A DNA stretch of 64,000 nt from JBHOQX01 sp042408595 (GTDB lineage Bacteria; Chloroflexota; Chloroflexia; Chloroflexales; Roseiflexaceae), in NCBI GenBank assembly GCA_042408595.1, contig JBHOQX010000082.1, positions 39,217-103,216 on the forward strand, written 5' to 3'. Under the pieces are notes generated by a model. The model saw only the letters and a program-made list of their open reading frames with translations, did no database searches and had not been told where the DNA came from. How positions within the stretch are numbered: position 1 is the stretch's first letter; every line of letters begins with the position of its first letter. Below, one piece after another: positions 41,809 through 50,949 of the stretch. Made by a program: the position numbers and the translations under genes.

Positions 41809-42315
41809 ATGGTGCGCAATCGCCCCAACGCAGCCGAGACGCCCTTGAATGGCACCTATCTGCTGATGATGCGGCTCGACAGCGACCTGGACGCGCTCCA
41901 GGTCGGACGACTCGGGGTCTTCGGCTTCGCGGCGGGCTATTATCTGTATGTCGGCAGCGCGTTCGGCCCGGGCGGGCTGCCGGCGCGGCTGGCCTATCAC
42001 GCCCGCCGCGTCAAACTTCGGCCGCACTGGCACATCGACTACCTGCGACCGCACGCCCGCCTGCTGGAAGCCTGGAGCGTGAGCGGCGCGCCACCGCTGG
42101 AGCGGGCCTGGGTGCAGGCCCTCGAACACCTGCCGGGCGTGGCCGTGCCTGTGCCGGGGTTCGGCGCGAGCGACACCGCCCGCCGGGCACACCTCTTCTA
42201 CGCGCCGCGGCGGCCCAGCACGCGCCAACTCACCGGAACAGTGCTTAGCGCGGTCGAGCAGGTGGCCACGCCGCCGTATGCGATCAGGCTGGAGATCACC
42301 ATCTACCATGAGTAA
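41809..42315 (+). CDS. DUF123 (GIY-YIG-like) protein
   Basis: A 168-aa protein with the DUF123 core: NGTYLLMMRL, YYLYVGSAFGPGGLPARLAYH (resembling the GIY-YIG start), HWHIDYLRPHA and GFGASD...HLFYAP. Such domains are found alone or fused to endonuclease III and are probably nucleases of unproved substrate. ATG 41809 overlaps a TATAAT (41805-41810), so TTG 41845 (LNGTYLL) may be the true start if that box is the promoter. The stop overlaps the next gene by 8 bp. Confidence 0.75.
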   Translation: MVRNRPNAAETPLNGTYLLMMRLDSDLDALQVGRLGVFGFAAGYYLYVGSAFGPGGLPARLAYHARRVKLRPHWHIDYLRPHARLLEAWSVSGAPPLERAWVQALEHLPGVAVPVPGFGASDTARRAHLFYAPRRPSTRQLTGTVLSAVEQVATPPYAIRLEITIYHE

Positions 42316-43159
42316 ACCGACTCCCGCGCCACCTGTCATCCACCAGGAGGAGGTCGCGGCGCTGCTGGAGGCGCTGCGCGCCGAAGTGCGCGACCGTCGC
42401 CTCGCCGCGCAGCCGGCCGACGACCCGCTGGCCCGCGACCTCGAGCGCTGCCTGGATGAGATCGAACTGCATCGGGTGGTCAGCGCGCACTGGCCACTGA
42501 TCGGCCAGACGCTGCCGCAGAAGGGAGTGGCGTTCGTCAACAAGGTCGTCCGCCGGCTGCTGCGCTGGTACATCAACCCGATCGTCGAGCAGCAGAACGC
42601 CTACAACGATGCCGTCGCCCGCGCGCTGCGGCTGCTGGCGGAGGCCTACGCCGACCTGGACCGCCAGGTGTCGCCCGCCGCCAACGGCTTGCCGCGTTCC
42701 GGCAGCGCGTCGCGCCCTCTCCAGGCGGGCGAGGCAGCGCCACAACCCGATCACCGCCGTCCACCGGCCAATACCGATGCACGTAGGGGCACGGCGACCG
42801 CATCCCTGCAGGCGCTGGTCGTCGCGCGGGGCGCCGCCGAGCCACCCGCGGCCTTTCCCGACCTGGAGCTGCGCGCCATCGAGCCGCAGCTCGGGCTTCG
42901 GCAGAAGGTCAACGCCCACTGGCGGCTCGTCGGCCGGGCCGCGTGGCCGCAGAAGCTGGTGCGGCGCTACCTGCGCTGGCTGATCAACCCGCTTGTCGAG
43001 CAGCAGAACAACGCCAACGCCGCCTTCACTGCGGCGATCGGAGCCATTGTGCGCCTCGACGCCGACCGGCGGGCGCGGGCCGCCGCGCTGCGGGCCGCCC
43101 GCAGCCGGACTCCAGAGGCCGCGAGCCAGAACGATGGGCTTCTGGCGTCCGACCCCTGA
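42308..43159 (+). CDS. Soluble protein with a duplicated LRWyINPxVEQQN motif, unknown function
   Basis: A 283-aa protein. Two copies of one segment are evident: HWPLIGQTLPQKG...RRLLRWYINPIVEQQNAYN (residues about 57-99) and HWRLVGRAAWPQKLVRRYLRWLINPLVEQQNNAN (about 205-240). They are separated by a Pro/Arg/Ala-rich linker that includes an in-frame GTAGGGGCACGG repeat. Similar segments occur next to glycosyltransferases and methyltransferases in Chloroflexi. The start ATG 42308 overlaps DUF123, and a glycosyltransferase starts 12 bp after its stop, so it probably serves polysaccharide assembly. Confidence 0.6.
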   Translation: MSKPTPAPPVIHQEEVAALLEALRAEVRDRRLAAQPADDPLARDLERCLDEIELHRVVSAHWPLIGQTLPQKGVAFVNKVVRRLLRWYINPIVEQQNAYNDAVARALRLLAEAYADLDRQVSPAANGLPRSGSASRPLQAGEAAPQPDHRRPPANTDARRGTATASLQALVVARGAAEPPAAFPDLELRAIEPQLGLRQKVNAHWRLVGRAAWPQKLVRRYLRWLINPLVEQQNNANAAFTAAIGAIVRLDADRRARAAALRAARSRTPEAASQNDGLLASDP

Positions 43160-43171
43160 ACGCTCACTGCC

Positions 43172-44350
43172 GTGGACACCATCACGATCGTCATTCCATG
43201 GATTGGCCGCGACACGGTGGGCGGGGCGGAGACCCAGGCCCGCCAGCTGGCCCGCGCGATCCACGAGCTCGGCGCGCCAGTCGAGGTCTGGGCGACCAAC
43301 GGTCGCGACTCATTCCATCCGCCGGAGCCGTACTACCCGGAGGGACCGGACGAGCTCGACGGCGTGCCGGTGCGGCGCTTCGCGATCACGCCGCCACGCC
43401 CGGAGCCATACCTGCCCGCCGCGGTCGCCCGGCGCGGCCTGCCGGCGGACTGGCCGCGCTTCCCGGAACACGAGCTACGTCTGCTGGCCTCGCTCACCTC
43501 CTCCGAGGCGCTGCTGGAGGCGGTCGCCAGCGAACGCGCGGGGCGGCGCTACCTGTTCGTGCTCTACCCGTTCCCGACCACCTTCTGGGGCGCGCTGCTG
43601 GCCGGCGAGCGGGCCTACCTGCTCCCCTGCCTCCACGACGAGCCGTACGCGCGTTATTCCACCACGCGCTGGCTGTATCACCACGTCCGCCGCGCCCTGG
43701 CGAACAGCCCCGCCGAGCGCGATCTGGCCCTGCGGCTGTACGATCTGCCGCCGGAGCGGGTGGTCGCCGCTGGCGAGGGGATCGACCTCAGTCCGCGCGG
43801 CGACGGCGCGGCCTTCCGCGCCCGACGTGGGCTGGACGGCTCACTCCTGCTGTATGTCGGGCGGCGCACGGCGGATAAGAATGTGCCGCTGCTGCTGAGC
43901 TACACCCGCGAATACTGGGCGCGGCGCGGCGGCGCCTTTCGCCTGCTGCTCGCCGGGCGCGACCCATTGGCGCTGGCCGCGGCGCTCAGCCCGGTGGTCA
44001 TTGACATCGGTTATGTCGAGTCTCAGGAGAAAGCGGATGCCTATGCGGCCGCGGATATCTTCATCCAGCCGAGCGTCCACGAGAGCTTCTCAATCGTGCT
44101 TATGGAAAGCTGGCTCCAGGGCGCGCCGGCGCTGGTGCACGCCGCGTGCGCGGTCACCCGGCAGGCGGCCGAGGCGAGCGGCGGCGGGCTGGCCTTCGGC
44201 AACTTCGGCGAGTTCGCTGCGGCGCTCGACCTGCTGCTGGCGGAGCCGGCGCTGCGGCGCGAGCTCGGGGCGCGAGGCCGCGCCTGGGTGCTGGAGCATT
44301 GCCGCTGGGGCGATGTCGCGCGTCGGACGGTCGAGGCGTTGAGCGGGTAA
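43172..44350 (+). CDS. Glycosyltransferase family 4
   Basis: A 392-aa GT-B transferase. The acceptor domain begins IVIPWIGRDTVGGAETQARQLARAIHELG. The donor domain has LLLYVGRRTADKNVPLLLSY, the nucleotide-sugar Glu region in FIQPSVHESFSIVLMESWLQGAPALVH (EX7E) and a helical C-terminus. It adds a sugar to an envelope glycan or lipid carrier; donor unknown. GTG 43172 is the only start near the domain boundary; no ribosome-binding site is obvious, suggesting coupling to the preceding gene. Confidence 0.9.
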   Translation: MDTITIVIPWIGRDTVGGAETQARQLARAIHELGAPVEVWATNGRDSFHPPEPYYPEGPDELDGVPVRRFAITPPRPEPYLPAAVARRGLPADWPRFPEHELRLLASLTSSEALLEAVASERAGRRYLFVLYPFPTTFWGALLAGERAYLLPCLHDEPYARYSTTRWLYHHVRRALANSPAERDLALRLYDLPPERVVAAGEGIDLSPRGDGAAFRARRGLDGSLLLYVGRRTADKNVPLLLSYTREYWARRGGAFRLLLAGRDPLALAAALSPVVIDIGYVESQEKADAYAAADIFIQPSVHESFSIVLMESWLQGAPALVHAACAVTRQAAEASGGGLAFGNFGEFAAALDLLLAEPALRRELGARGRAWVLEHCRWGDVARRTVEALSG

Positions 44351-44371
44351 CGGGAGGCGTTGCCTCCCGTT
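44349..44371 (+). terminator. Hairpin terminator after the glycosyltransferase gene
   Basis: A 10-bp perfect stem (44349-44358 with 44362-44371), GTT loop, begins in the TAA stop codon and is followed by TTCGTTG. It separates the glycosyltransferase unit from the rhamnose genes. Confidence 0.7.
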
Positions 44372-44402
44372 CGTTGCAGGACACCGGCCAGAACACGGAG
44401 CT

Positions 44403-44722
44403 TCAGCCAGGCCACGTGTCGGCGTTCTGCGCAACGCCAGGACCGAGCGCCCGGAGGAGTATCGACAGCAGCATCAGCACGTCTGGCCCGTGAGGCTCCA
44501 GTCCCTGCCCGATGCCGGCTGGCACCCTGTTCGTGCACGACGGCCTGCTGTTCTGCTATTTCGAGACGCCGGACAGCCCACCGGCGGCCTACGCGCGCAT
44601 GGCGGCCAAACAGGTCCACGCCGGCTGGCAGGAGTTTATGGCAACCCTCTTTCGAGTCGCCCGATAACCCCCGCCCAGATGCGATGTTCGTCGAGTTGAC
44701 CGAAACCTTCCACCTCGCTTGA
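44403..44722 (+). pseudogene. rhaM: Frameshifted L-rhamnose mutarotase (rhaM)
   Basis: Three successive frames together read as a RhaM-like protein. Frame one gives RTERPEEYRQQHQHVWPVRLQS (44442-44518 or so), frame two GTLFVHDGLLFCYFETPDSP...GWQEFMATLF (44521-44650), and frame three SPDNPRPDAMFVELTETFHLA with stop at 44720-44722. The first break also loses the usual NYS segment after AGWH; the second is one extra T in CTCTTTCGAG. RhaM interconverts rhamnose anomers. Position immediately before rhaA supports the identity. A sequencing error would have to occur twice to explain both shifts. Confidence 0.75.
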
Positions 44723-44736
44723 AAAGGAAGCCGACG

Positions 44737-46017
44737 ATGAGCCAGCCTTCGCAGACGCGACCGATCGAGAACGCCTATGCCCTGGCGCGCGAGCGCTACG
44801 CCGCGCTGGGGGTCGACACCGACCGGGCGCTGGCAGCGCTGGCCGGCATCGCGCTCAGCCTGCACTGCTGGCAGGGTGACGACGTGGCCGGCTTCGAGAA
44901 TCCCGACGCCAGGCTGAGCGGCGGGATCGCCGCGACCGGCAACTACCCCGGCAAAGCCCGCACCGCCGACGAGCTGCGGCGCGACCTCGATCTGGCGTTC
45001 CGCCTCATCCCCGGCCGGCACCGCCTCAGCCTGCACGCGATCTACGCCGAGACCGGTGGCCGGAGGGTGGAGCGCAACGCGCTGCGTCCTGAGCACTTCG
45101 CCGGCTGGGTGGATTGGGCGAAAGCCAACCGCCACGGGCTCGATTTCAACCCGACCTGCTTCTCGCACCCGCTGTCGGAGAGCGGCTTCACCCTGTCGAG
45201 CGCCGACCCGGCCATCCGCCAGTTCTGGATCGAGCACTGCATCGCCTGCCGCGCGATCGGCGCGTCGTTTGGCCGCCAGCTCGGCACGCCCTGCGTCACC
45301 AACATCTGGATCCCGGACGGCTTCAAGGACATGCCGGCCGACCGCGCCGCGCCGCGCCGGCGGCTCAAGGAGGCGCTCGACCAGGTACTGGCCGCGCCGG
45401 CCGACCGGCGGTACAACCTCGACGCGGTCGAGAGCAAGCTGTTCGGCATCGGCGTGGAGAGCTACACCGTCGGCTCGCACGAGTTTTACATGGGCTATGC
45501 CGCCCGCCGCAACGACCTGCTGCTGTGCCTCGATGCCGGCCACTTCCACCCGACCGAGACGATCTCCGACAAAATCTCAGCGGTGCTGCTGTTTGTGCCA
45601 GGCATGGTGCTGCATATCAGCCGCGGCGTGCGCTGGGACAGCGACCACGTCGTGACCTTCAGCGACGAGGTGCAGGCCATCCTGCGCGAGATCATCGCCG
45701 GCGGCTTCCTGGAGCGGGTGCATATCGGCCTGGATTATTTCGACGCCAGCATCAACCGCATCGCCGCGTGGGTGATCGGCGCGCGCAACGTCCTGCGCGC
45801 GGCGCTGCTCGCCCTGCTGGAGCCGACCGACCGGCTGCGGGCGCTGGAGGCGGAGGGCGACTACACCGCGCGCCTGGCGCTCCAGGAGGAGCTCAAAGGG
45901 ATGCCCTGGGCGGCGGTGTGGGACCAGTTCTGCCTGAAACAGGAGGTGCCGGTCGGCCTGCGCTTCCTGGACGATGTGAAGCAGTACGAGGCGCGCGAGC
46001 TGGCGCGGCGGGGATGA
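44737..46017 (+). CDS. rhaA: L-rhamnose isomerase RhaA
   Basis: A 426-aa metal-dependent isomerase converting L-rhamnose to L-rhamnulose. It matches the E. coli RhaA type: SLHCWQGDDVAGFE, GNYPGKARTADELRRDL, LSLHAIYAET, LDFNPTCFSHP, GIGVESYTVGSHEF, LCLDAGHFHPTE (metal ligands) and IGLDYFDASINRIAAWVIG. ATG 44737 has AAAAGGAAG upstream. It leads the order rhaA, rhaD, rhaB, with the broken rhaM just upstream. Confidence 0.96.
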   Translation: MSQPSQTRPIENAYALARERYAALGVDTDRALAALAGIALSLHCWQGDDVAGFENPDARLSGGIAATGNYPGKARTADELRRDLDLAFRLIPGRHRLSLHAIYAETGGRRVERNALRPEHFAGWVDWAKANRHGLDFNPTCFSHPLSESGFTLSSADPAIRQFWIEHCIACRAIGASFGRQLGTPCVTNIWIPDGFKDMPADRAAPRRRLKEALDQVLAAPADRRYNLDAVESKLFGIGVESYTVGSHEFYMGYAARRNDLLLCLDAGHFHPTETISDKISAVLLFVPGMVLHISRGVRWDSDHVVTFSDEVQAILREIIAGGFLERVHIGLDYFDASINRIAAWVIGARNVLRAALLALLEPTDRLRALEAEGDYTARLALQEELKGMPWAAVWDQFCLKQEVPVGLRFLDDVKQYEARELARRG

Positions 46018-46089
46018 CGGAGCGATGCGGCACGGCGATCTAATCTCATCATGCTCATCAGGTGGCGTCCGAAGCAGGGAGAATCAGCG

Positions 46090-48282
46090 ATGGGTATCGA
46101 GCCCTCTGTGTTCAAACACGTACGCTACGGCTGGGACGACGCGGTCGCCGACCGGCTGGACCCGGTCGAGCGGCTGGTGTACCGCTCGAACCTGCTGGGG
46201 AGCGACCAGCGCATCACTAACACCAGCGGCGGCAACACATCCTCCAAAATCCGGATGCCCGACCCGCTCACCGGCGAGGAGGTCGAGGTGCTGTGGGTGA
46301 AAGGCTCGGGCGGGGATCTGCGCACCGCCACGCGGGCCCATTTTTCGTCGCTGTTCCTGGACAGGCTGCGCGGCCTGCAGCAGCACTACCACCGCGCGCC
46401 GGAGCGCGGCCCGAAAAGCGCGATCGAAGACGCGATCGTCGGGCTGTACCCGCACGCCACCTTCAACCTCAACCCGCGCCCGCCCTCGATCGACACGCCG
46501 CTCCACGCCTTCGTGCCGGCCCGGCATGTCGATCACATGCACCCCAACGCCGTGATCGCGGTCGCCGCCGCGCGCCACGCCGAGCGGCTGACGCGCGAGA
46601 TCTATGGCGACGAGGTGGTCTGGACACCCTGGCAGCGCCCCGGCTTCGACTTGGGGCTAAAGCTGGAGCAGATCTGCCGCGCGCACCCGCGGGCGAAGGG
46701 CGTCATCCTTGGCGGGCACGGGCTGATCAACTGGGCCGACGATGACAAGGCCTGCTACGAACTGACGCTCGACCTGATCGAGCGCGCCGCGCGCTACGTC
46801 GAAGCGCACGACCGGGGCGAACGCACCTTCGGCGGGCAGCGCTGCCAGGCGCTGGAACCGGCGCGCCGGCGGGCGGCGCTGGCCGCGATCCTGCCGTGGC
46901 TGCGCGGGCAGATCAGCCAGCAGAAGCGCTTCATCGCCACCGTGCAGGACGACGAGGCGACGCTGCGCTTCGTCAACAGCTACGACGCGCCGCGCCTGGC
47001 GGAACTGGGCACCTCCTGCCCCGACCACTTCCTGCGCACCAAGATCAAGCCACTCTACGTGCCATGGGACCCGCAGACCGAAGACCTTGCGGCGCTCCAA
47101 GATGAGCTCAGCGCCGGGTTGGCGCAGTACCGGCGGGACTACGCGGCCTACTACGAGCAGCACCGCCGCGCGGACTCGCCGGCGATGCGCGACCCGAACC
47201 CGACGGTCATCCTCATCCCCGGCCTCGGGATGGTCGCCTGGGGCAAAGACAAGAGCGAGTCGCGCGTGACCGCCGAGTTCTACACCTGCGCGATCGAGGT
47301 GATGCGCGGTGCGGAGGCGATCGACGCATACACCGCCCTGCCGCTCCAGGAGGCGTTCGACATCGAATACTGGCTGCTGGAGGAGGCCAAGCTCCAGCGC
47401 ATGCCACCCGAGCAGGAGCTGGCGCGCCGGGTGATCGCGGTCGTCGGCGCCGGGAGCGGGATCGGGCGCGAGGCAGCGCTGCGGCTGGCGCAGGACGGCG
47501 CCCACATCGTCGCAGTGGACCGCGACGAGGCCGGCGCGCAGGCGACCGCCGCAGCGATCACCGGGCGGCGCGGCACAGGCATCGGCGTGGCGGGCAGCGG
47601 CATCTCCGCCTGCGGCCCGGCGATCGGGCTGGCGGCCGACATCACCAGCCGCGAGAGCGTGCGCGCGATGCTCGAACAAGTGGCGCTGGCCTACGGCGGC
47701 CTGGACGCGGTCGCGGTGACGGCCGGCATCTTCGTGACGCCCGACACGGCCGGGCGCATCCCGGACGACCGCTGGGCGCAGACGTTCGCGGTCAATGTCA
47801 CCGGCCTCTACCTGGTGGCCGACGAGGCGGCGAAGATCTGGCAGGCGCAGGGGCTGCCGGCCAGCCTGGTGCTGACCACCTCGGTCAACGCGGTGGTCGC
47901 CAAGAAGGGCAGCCTGGCCTACGATACCAGCAAGGCGGCGGCCAACCACCTGGTGCGCGAGCTGGCGATCGAGCTGGCCCCGCTGGTGCGGGTGAACGGG
48001 GTGGCGCCGGCGACGGTGGTGCAGGGCAGCGCGATGTTCCCGCGCGATCGGGTGATCGCATCGCTCGCCAAATACGACATACCCTACAGCGACGACGAGC
48101 CGACCGAGGCGCTGACGGCGAAGCTGGCGCAATTCTACGCCGACCGCACGCTTCTCAAGCGCCCGATCACGCCCGCCGACCAGGCCGAGGCGATCTTTCT
48201 GCTGCTCAGCGACCGCCTGCGCCAGACGACCGGCCAGATTCTGACGGTTGACGGCGGCCTGCACGAGGCGTTCCTGCGGTGA
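46090..48282 (+). CDS. rhaD: Bifunctional rhamnulose-1-phosphate aldolase / alcohol dehydrogenase
   Basis: A 730-aa fusion. Residues 1 to about 440 are a class II (zinc) aldolase with NTSGGNTSSKI, RHVDHMHPNAVIAVAAA (zinc HxH) and VILGGHGLINW, cleaving rhamnulose-1-phosphate to DHAP and lactaldehyde. Residues about 455-730 are a short-chain dehydrogenase with VVGAGSGIGREAAL, NVTGLY, catalytic Ser/Tyr/Lys (TTSVNAV, YDTSKAA) and LTVDGG, which would oxidise or reduce the lactaldehyde. ATG 46090 has GGAGA upstream. A glycine-rich extra loop (GTGIGVAGSGISACG) follows the NAD-binding half. Confidence 0.95.
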   Translation: MGIEPSVFKHVRYGWDDAVADRLDPVERLVYRSNLLGSDQRITNTSGGNTSSKIRMPDPLTGEEVEVLWVKGSGGDLRTATRAHFSSLFLDRLRGLQQHYHRAPERGPKSAIEDAIVGLYPHATFNLNPRPPSIDTPLHAFVPARHVDHMHPNAVIAVAAARHAERLTREIYGDEVVWTPWQRPGFDLGLKLEQICRAHPRAKGVILGGHGLINWADDDKACYELTLDLIERAARYVEAHDRGERTFGGQRCQALEPARRRAALAAILPWLRGQISQQKRFIATVQDDEATLRFVNSYDAPRLAELGTSCPDHFLRTKIKPLYVPWDPQTEDLAALQDELSAGLAQYRRDYAAYYEQHRRADSPAMRDPNPTVILIPGLGMVAWGKDKSESRVTAEFYTCAIEVMRGAEAIDAYTALPLQEAFDIEYWLLEEAKLQRMPPEQELARRVIAVVGAGSGIGREAALRLAQDGAHIVAVDRDEAGAQATAAAITGRRGTGIGVAGSGISACGPAIGLAADITSRESVRAMLEQVALAYGGLDAVAVTAGIFVTPDTAGRIPDDRWAQTFAVNVTGLYLVADEAAKIWQAQGLPASLVLTTSVNAVVAKKGSLAYDTSKAAANHLVRELAIELAPLVRVNGVAPATVVQGSAMFPRDRVIASLAKYDIPYSDDEPTEALTAKLAQFYADRTLLKRPITPADQAEAIFLLLSDRLRQTTGQILTVDGGLHEAFLR

Positions 48283-48309
48283 CACGACGATCTGCTCGCA
48301 CGATGACCC

Positions 48310-49851
48310 ATGACCGCATCAAGCTCTAATCTTCCACCTTCCGGCTCCAACCCCGGCACGCCAGCCGCCTACCTGGCGGTCGATTTGGGCGCGTCCAGCG
48401 GCCGGGTAATGCTCGGCACGTGGGACGGAGCGCGCTTCGAGCTGCGCGAGCTGCGGCGCTTCCCGAACGGGCCGGTCGCGGTGCACGGCCACCTGCACTG
48501 GGATGTGCTGCGCCTGTGGAGCGAGATCACACGCGGCATCGCCGACTACGCCGCCGGGCACGGCGCGCCGCTGGCCGGGATCGGGATCGACACCTGGGCG
48601 GTGGACTTCGCGCTGCTCGACCGGGCCGGCAACCTGCTCGGCAATCCATACCACTACCGCGACCGGCGCACCGAGGGCATGCCAGCGATCGTCGATCAGC
48701 GGATGCCGCCGGAGCGCCTCTACGCCCGGACGGGCATCCAGCGCCTGCCGATCAACACGCTCTACCAGTTGGTCAGCATGCGCCAGCACGGCGACCCGCA
48801 GCTCGATGCCGCCGCCACGCTGCTCCTCATCCCCGACCTGTTTCACTACTGGCTGACAGGGCGCGCGGCGGCCGAGTACACCAACGCCACGACGACGCAG
48901 TTCTTCGACGCCCGCGAGCGGCGCTGGGCAGCCGACCTGCTCGCGGAGCTCGGCCTGCCCGCGGGGCTGCTGCCGGAGGTCGTCGCGCCCGGCACGCCGC
49001 TCGGCGAGCTACTGCCCGAGGTGCACGACGCCACCGGGCTGCGCCACCCCACATCGGTGATCGCCACCGCGACCCACGACACGGCCAGCGCCGTCGCGGC
49101 CGTGCCGGGGCTGGATGCGCGCAGCGCCTACATCAGCAGCGGCACCTGGAGCCTGGTAGGGGTCGAGATCGGCCAGCCGGTCCTGAGCGAGGAGGCGCGC
49201 CGGCTGAACGTCACCAACGAAGGCGGCGTGGGCGGCACCATTCGCCTGCTGAAGAACGTCGCGGGGCTGTGGCTATTGCAGGAGTGCCAGCGCCACTGGC
49301 AGCGCGCCGGGGAGGCGTACGACTGGCCGGCGCTGGTGGCGCTGGCCGGGGCCGCACCGCCGCTGCGCAGCCTGGTCGAGCCGGACGCGCCGGAGTTCCT
49401 CAACCCGGACGACATGCCGGCCGCCATCCGGGCGTACTGCCGGCGCACCGGCCAGCCCACGCCGGAGAGCATCGGCGCGGTGGCGCGCTGCTGCCTGGAC
49501 AGCCTGGCGCTCAAGTACCGCTGGGTCGTCACGGCGCTGGCGCGCTTGACCGGGCGAACCATCGAGACCATCCGTATCGTGGGCGGCGGCAGCCAGAACG
49601 CGCTGTTGTGCCAGCTGACCGCCGACGCCTGCGGGCGGCAGGTGGTGGCCGGCCCGGTCGAGGCGACGGCGCTGGGCAACATCCTGGTGCAGGCGGTCGC
49701 CTGCGGGGCGCTGCCGGACATCGCCGCCGGGCGGCAGGCGGTCGCCGCCTCGTGCGAGCAGACGGTCTACGAGCCGCGGCCCGCAGCCGGCTGGGAGGAC
49801 GCGATCGCGCGGTTCGAGGGGCTGGCCGCCGCCGCCAGCGGCGCGCTGTGA
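48310..49851 (+). CDS. rhaB: Rhamnulokinase RhaB
   Basis: A 513-aa FGGY-family kinase phosphorylating L-rhamnulose. Motifs are YLAVDLGASSGRVMLG (phosphate 1), IGIDTWAVDFALLD, NPYHYRDRRTEGM, TATHDTASAVAAVPG, YISSGTWSLVGVE (phosphate 2) and IRIVGGGSQNALLCQLTADACGR (adenosine). ATG 48310 begins MTASSSNLPPSG, 27 bp after rhaD. It completes the pathway of isomerase, kinase and aldolase/dehydrogenase. No rhamnose transporter or regulator is in the window. Confidence 0.96.
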   Translation: MTASSSNLPPSGSNPGTPAAYLAVDLGASSGRVMLGTWDGARFELRELRRFPNGPVAVHGHLHWDVLRLWSEITRGIADYAAGHGAPLAGIGIDTWAVDFALLDRAGNLLGNPYHYRDRRTEGMPAIVDQRMPPERLYARTGIQRLPINTLYQLVSMRQHGDPQLDAAATLLLIPDLFHYWLTGRAAAEYTNATTTQFFDARERRWAADLLAELGLPAGLLPEVVAPGTPLGELLPEVHDATGLRHPTSVIATATHDTASAVAAVPGLDARSAYISSGTWSLVGVEIGQPVLSEEARRLNVTNEGGVGGTIRLLKNVAGLWLLQECQRHWQRAGEAYDWPALVALAGAAPPLRSLVEPDAPEFLNPDDMPAAIRAYCRRTGQPTPESIGAVARCCLDSLALKYRWVVTALARLTGRTIETIRIVGGGSQNALLCQLTADACGRQVVAGPVEATALGNILVQAVACGALPDIAAGRQAVAASCEQTVYEPRPAAGWEDAIARFEGLAAAASGAL

Positions 49852-49959
49852 GGGACCGGGCGACGGAAGGTGTCAGACAGGGCGGAGGGCGAGGGAGTAG
49901 GCCATCCTTGCCGCCTATCGCCCCTGTTGCGGTCTAACGGCCTGGGTTGCGCCGCCGGC

Positions 49960-50240
49960 TGCACGAGTACGACATCACTGGCCAGATAGATGCACTCCTC
50001 GCGCAGCCGGATGTAGGTTCCATCGGCACACCACACCTGGTTCGGTCGAACTATCTCCAACCAGCGCAGCAGGGTCGGATAGCGTCCGTCGTGATGCGTG
50101 CTGGCAGTGGTACGGCAGGAGCGCTTGACCGCGACGAGCAGGCGCTCTTCGCGCATCACCCCAGCACGCGCTTATGATTGACAACCCAGCTGCGCCGACA
50201 GAGTTCAGCCGCCACGCGGCTACGGCGCGGAGTGACGCCC
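49960..50240 (-). pseudogene. Remnant of an IS3-family transposase (orfB)
   Basis: On the minus strand one frame gives RRSRVAAELCRRSWVVNHKR and the next gives VMREERLLVAVKR...RYPTLLRWLEIVRPNQVWCADGTYIRLREECIYLA, both typical of the IS3 orfB region leading to the first catalytic Asp (WCADGTYIR). The frames are joined by a one-base loss at VLG/VM near 50160. After YLASDVV similarity stops, so the catalytic core and both element ends are missing. It marks an old insertion downstream of rhaB, with visibly lower GC than the rha genes. Confidence 0.8.
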
Positions 50241-50268
50241 GCTACAAGCCACTGGGGGGCCGCTGTGC

Positions 50269-50784
50269 TCAGGCTGTCACGCATTTCTTGACTGTCTCCC
50301 AGGTGCGCGTCGTGACGTTGCTGCCGAATATCTTCTCGATCAAGGTCATGAACACCGGGCCGCGCGGGTTCGGGACGTATGCCGTAAAGACCTCGCGTCC
50401 ATTCATCGCAAGGATGTGGACACCATCAGTCACAATGGGCAGTACGAGCGGCGTTTGGTGAGGCTCACCGAGAAATGTGACCACCCGCTTGGCGCTTGCT
50501 GGCAAATCGAAGGCGGTATAGGGGTCGGCTTCGACCAGATCGCGCAGGACACGGACCGAACGCACGATGGTGTAAAACGTACGGCCGAGTCGCTTCGCCA
50601 TGGCGGCTTCAGCCTGGCGCGCAAGCGCAGCTTCGACGTTAGCACCTGCGCTAAACACGACATTCCCGCTTGAGAGCACGGTCTTCACGTCCGTAAAGAC
50701 GGCGTCTCCGAAGGAGCGCTTCAACTCTGTCATCTTGGCATGTATGGGGCTTACGCCGCGCAGGAACGCAACATATCGAGGCAT
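50269..50784 (-). CDS. DUF1697 family protein
   Basis: A 171-aa protein starting PRYVAFLRGVSPI, with ELKRSFGDAVFTDVKTVLSSGNVVF, the helix LARQAEAAMAKRLG and ending FGSNVTTRTWETVKKC, all typical of DUF1697. Function is not established. ATG 50784 has AAGGAGAG upstream. Lower GC than the core genes and its place beside an IS remnant suggest acquisition. Confidence 0.9.
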   Translation of the reverse strand: MPRYVAFLRGVSPIHAKMTELKRSFGDAVFTDVKTVLSSGNVVFSAGANVEAALARQAEAAMAKRLGRTFYTIVRSVRVLRDLVEADPYTAFDLPASAKRVVTFLGEPHQTPLVLPIVTDGVHILAMNGREVFTAYVPNPRGPVFMTLIEKIFGSNVTTRTWETVKKCVTA

Positions 50785-50949
50785 AATCTCTCCTTGGCCT
50801 GAGCAGCCCAACATTTCGCGTTTAGCAGCGGGTGGGCATAAATATAGGTCGGGTGATCTACCGAACGTTCGGGTTCCCCCACCTCTCAACATGGCAGTGT
50901 TCCTACCCGTCGCGCTGGAAACCGTTGTCAGGTGGCCGGGCGCCGCTCG

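Noticed and set aside
46657..48285. 542-codon minus-strand open frame opposite rhaD
   Set aside because: rhaD is unambiguous by motif; the antisense frame has no recognisable domain.
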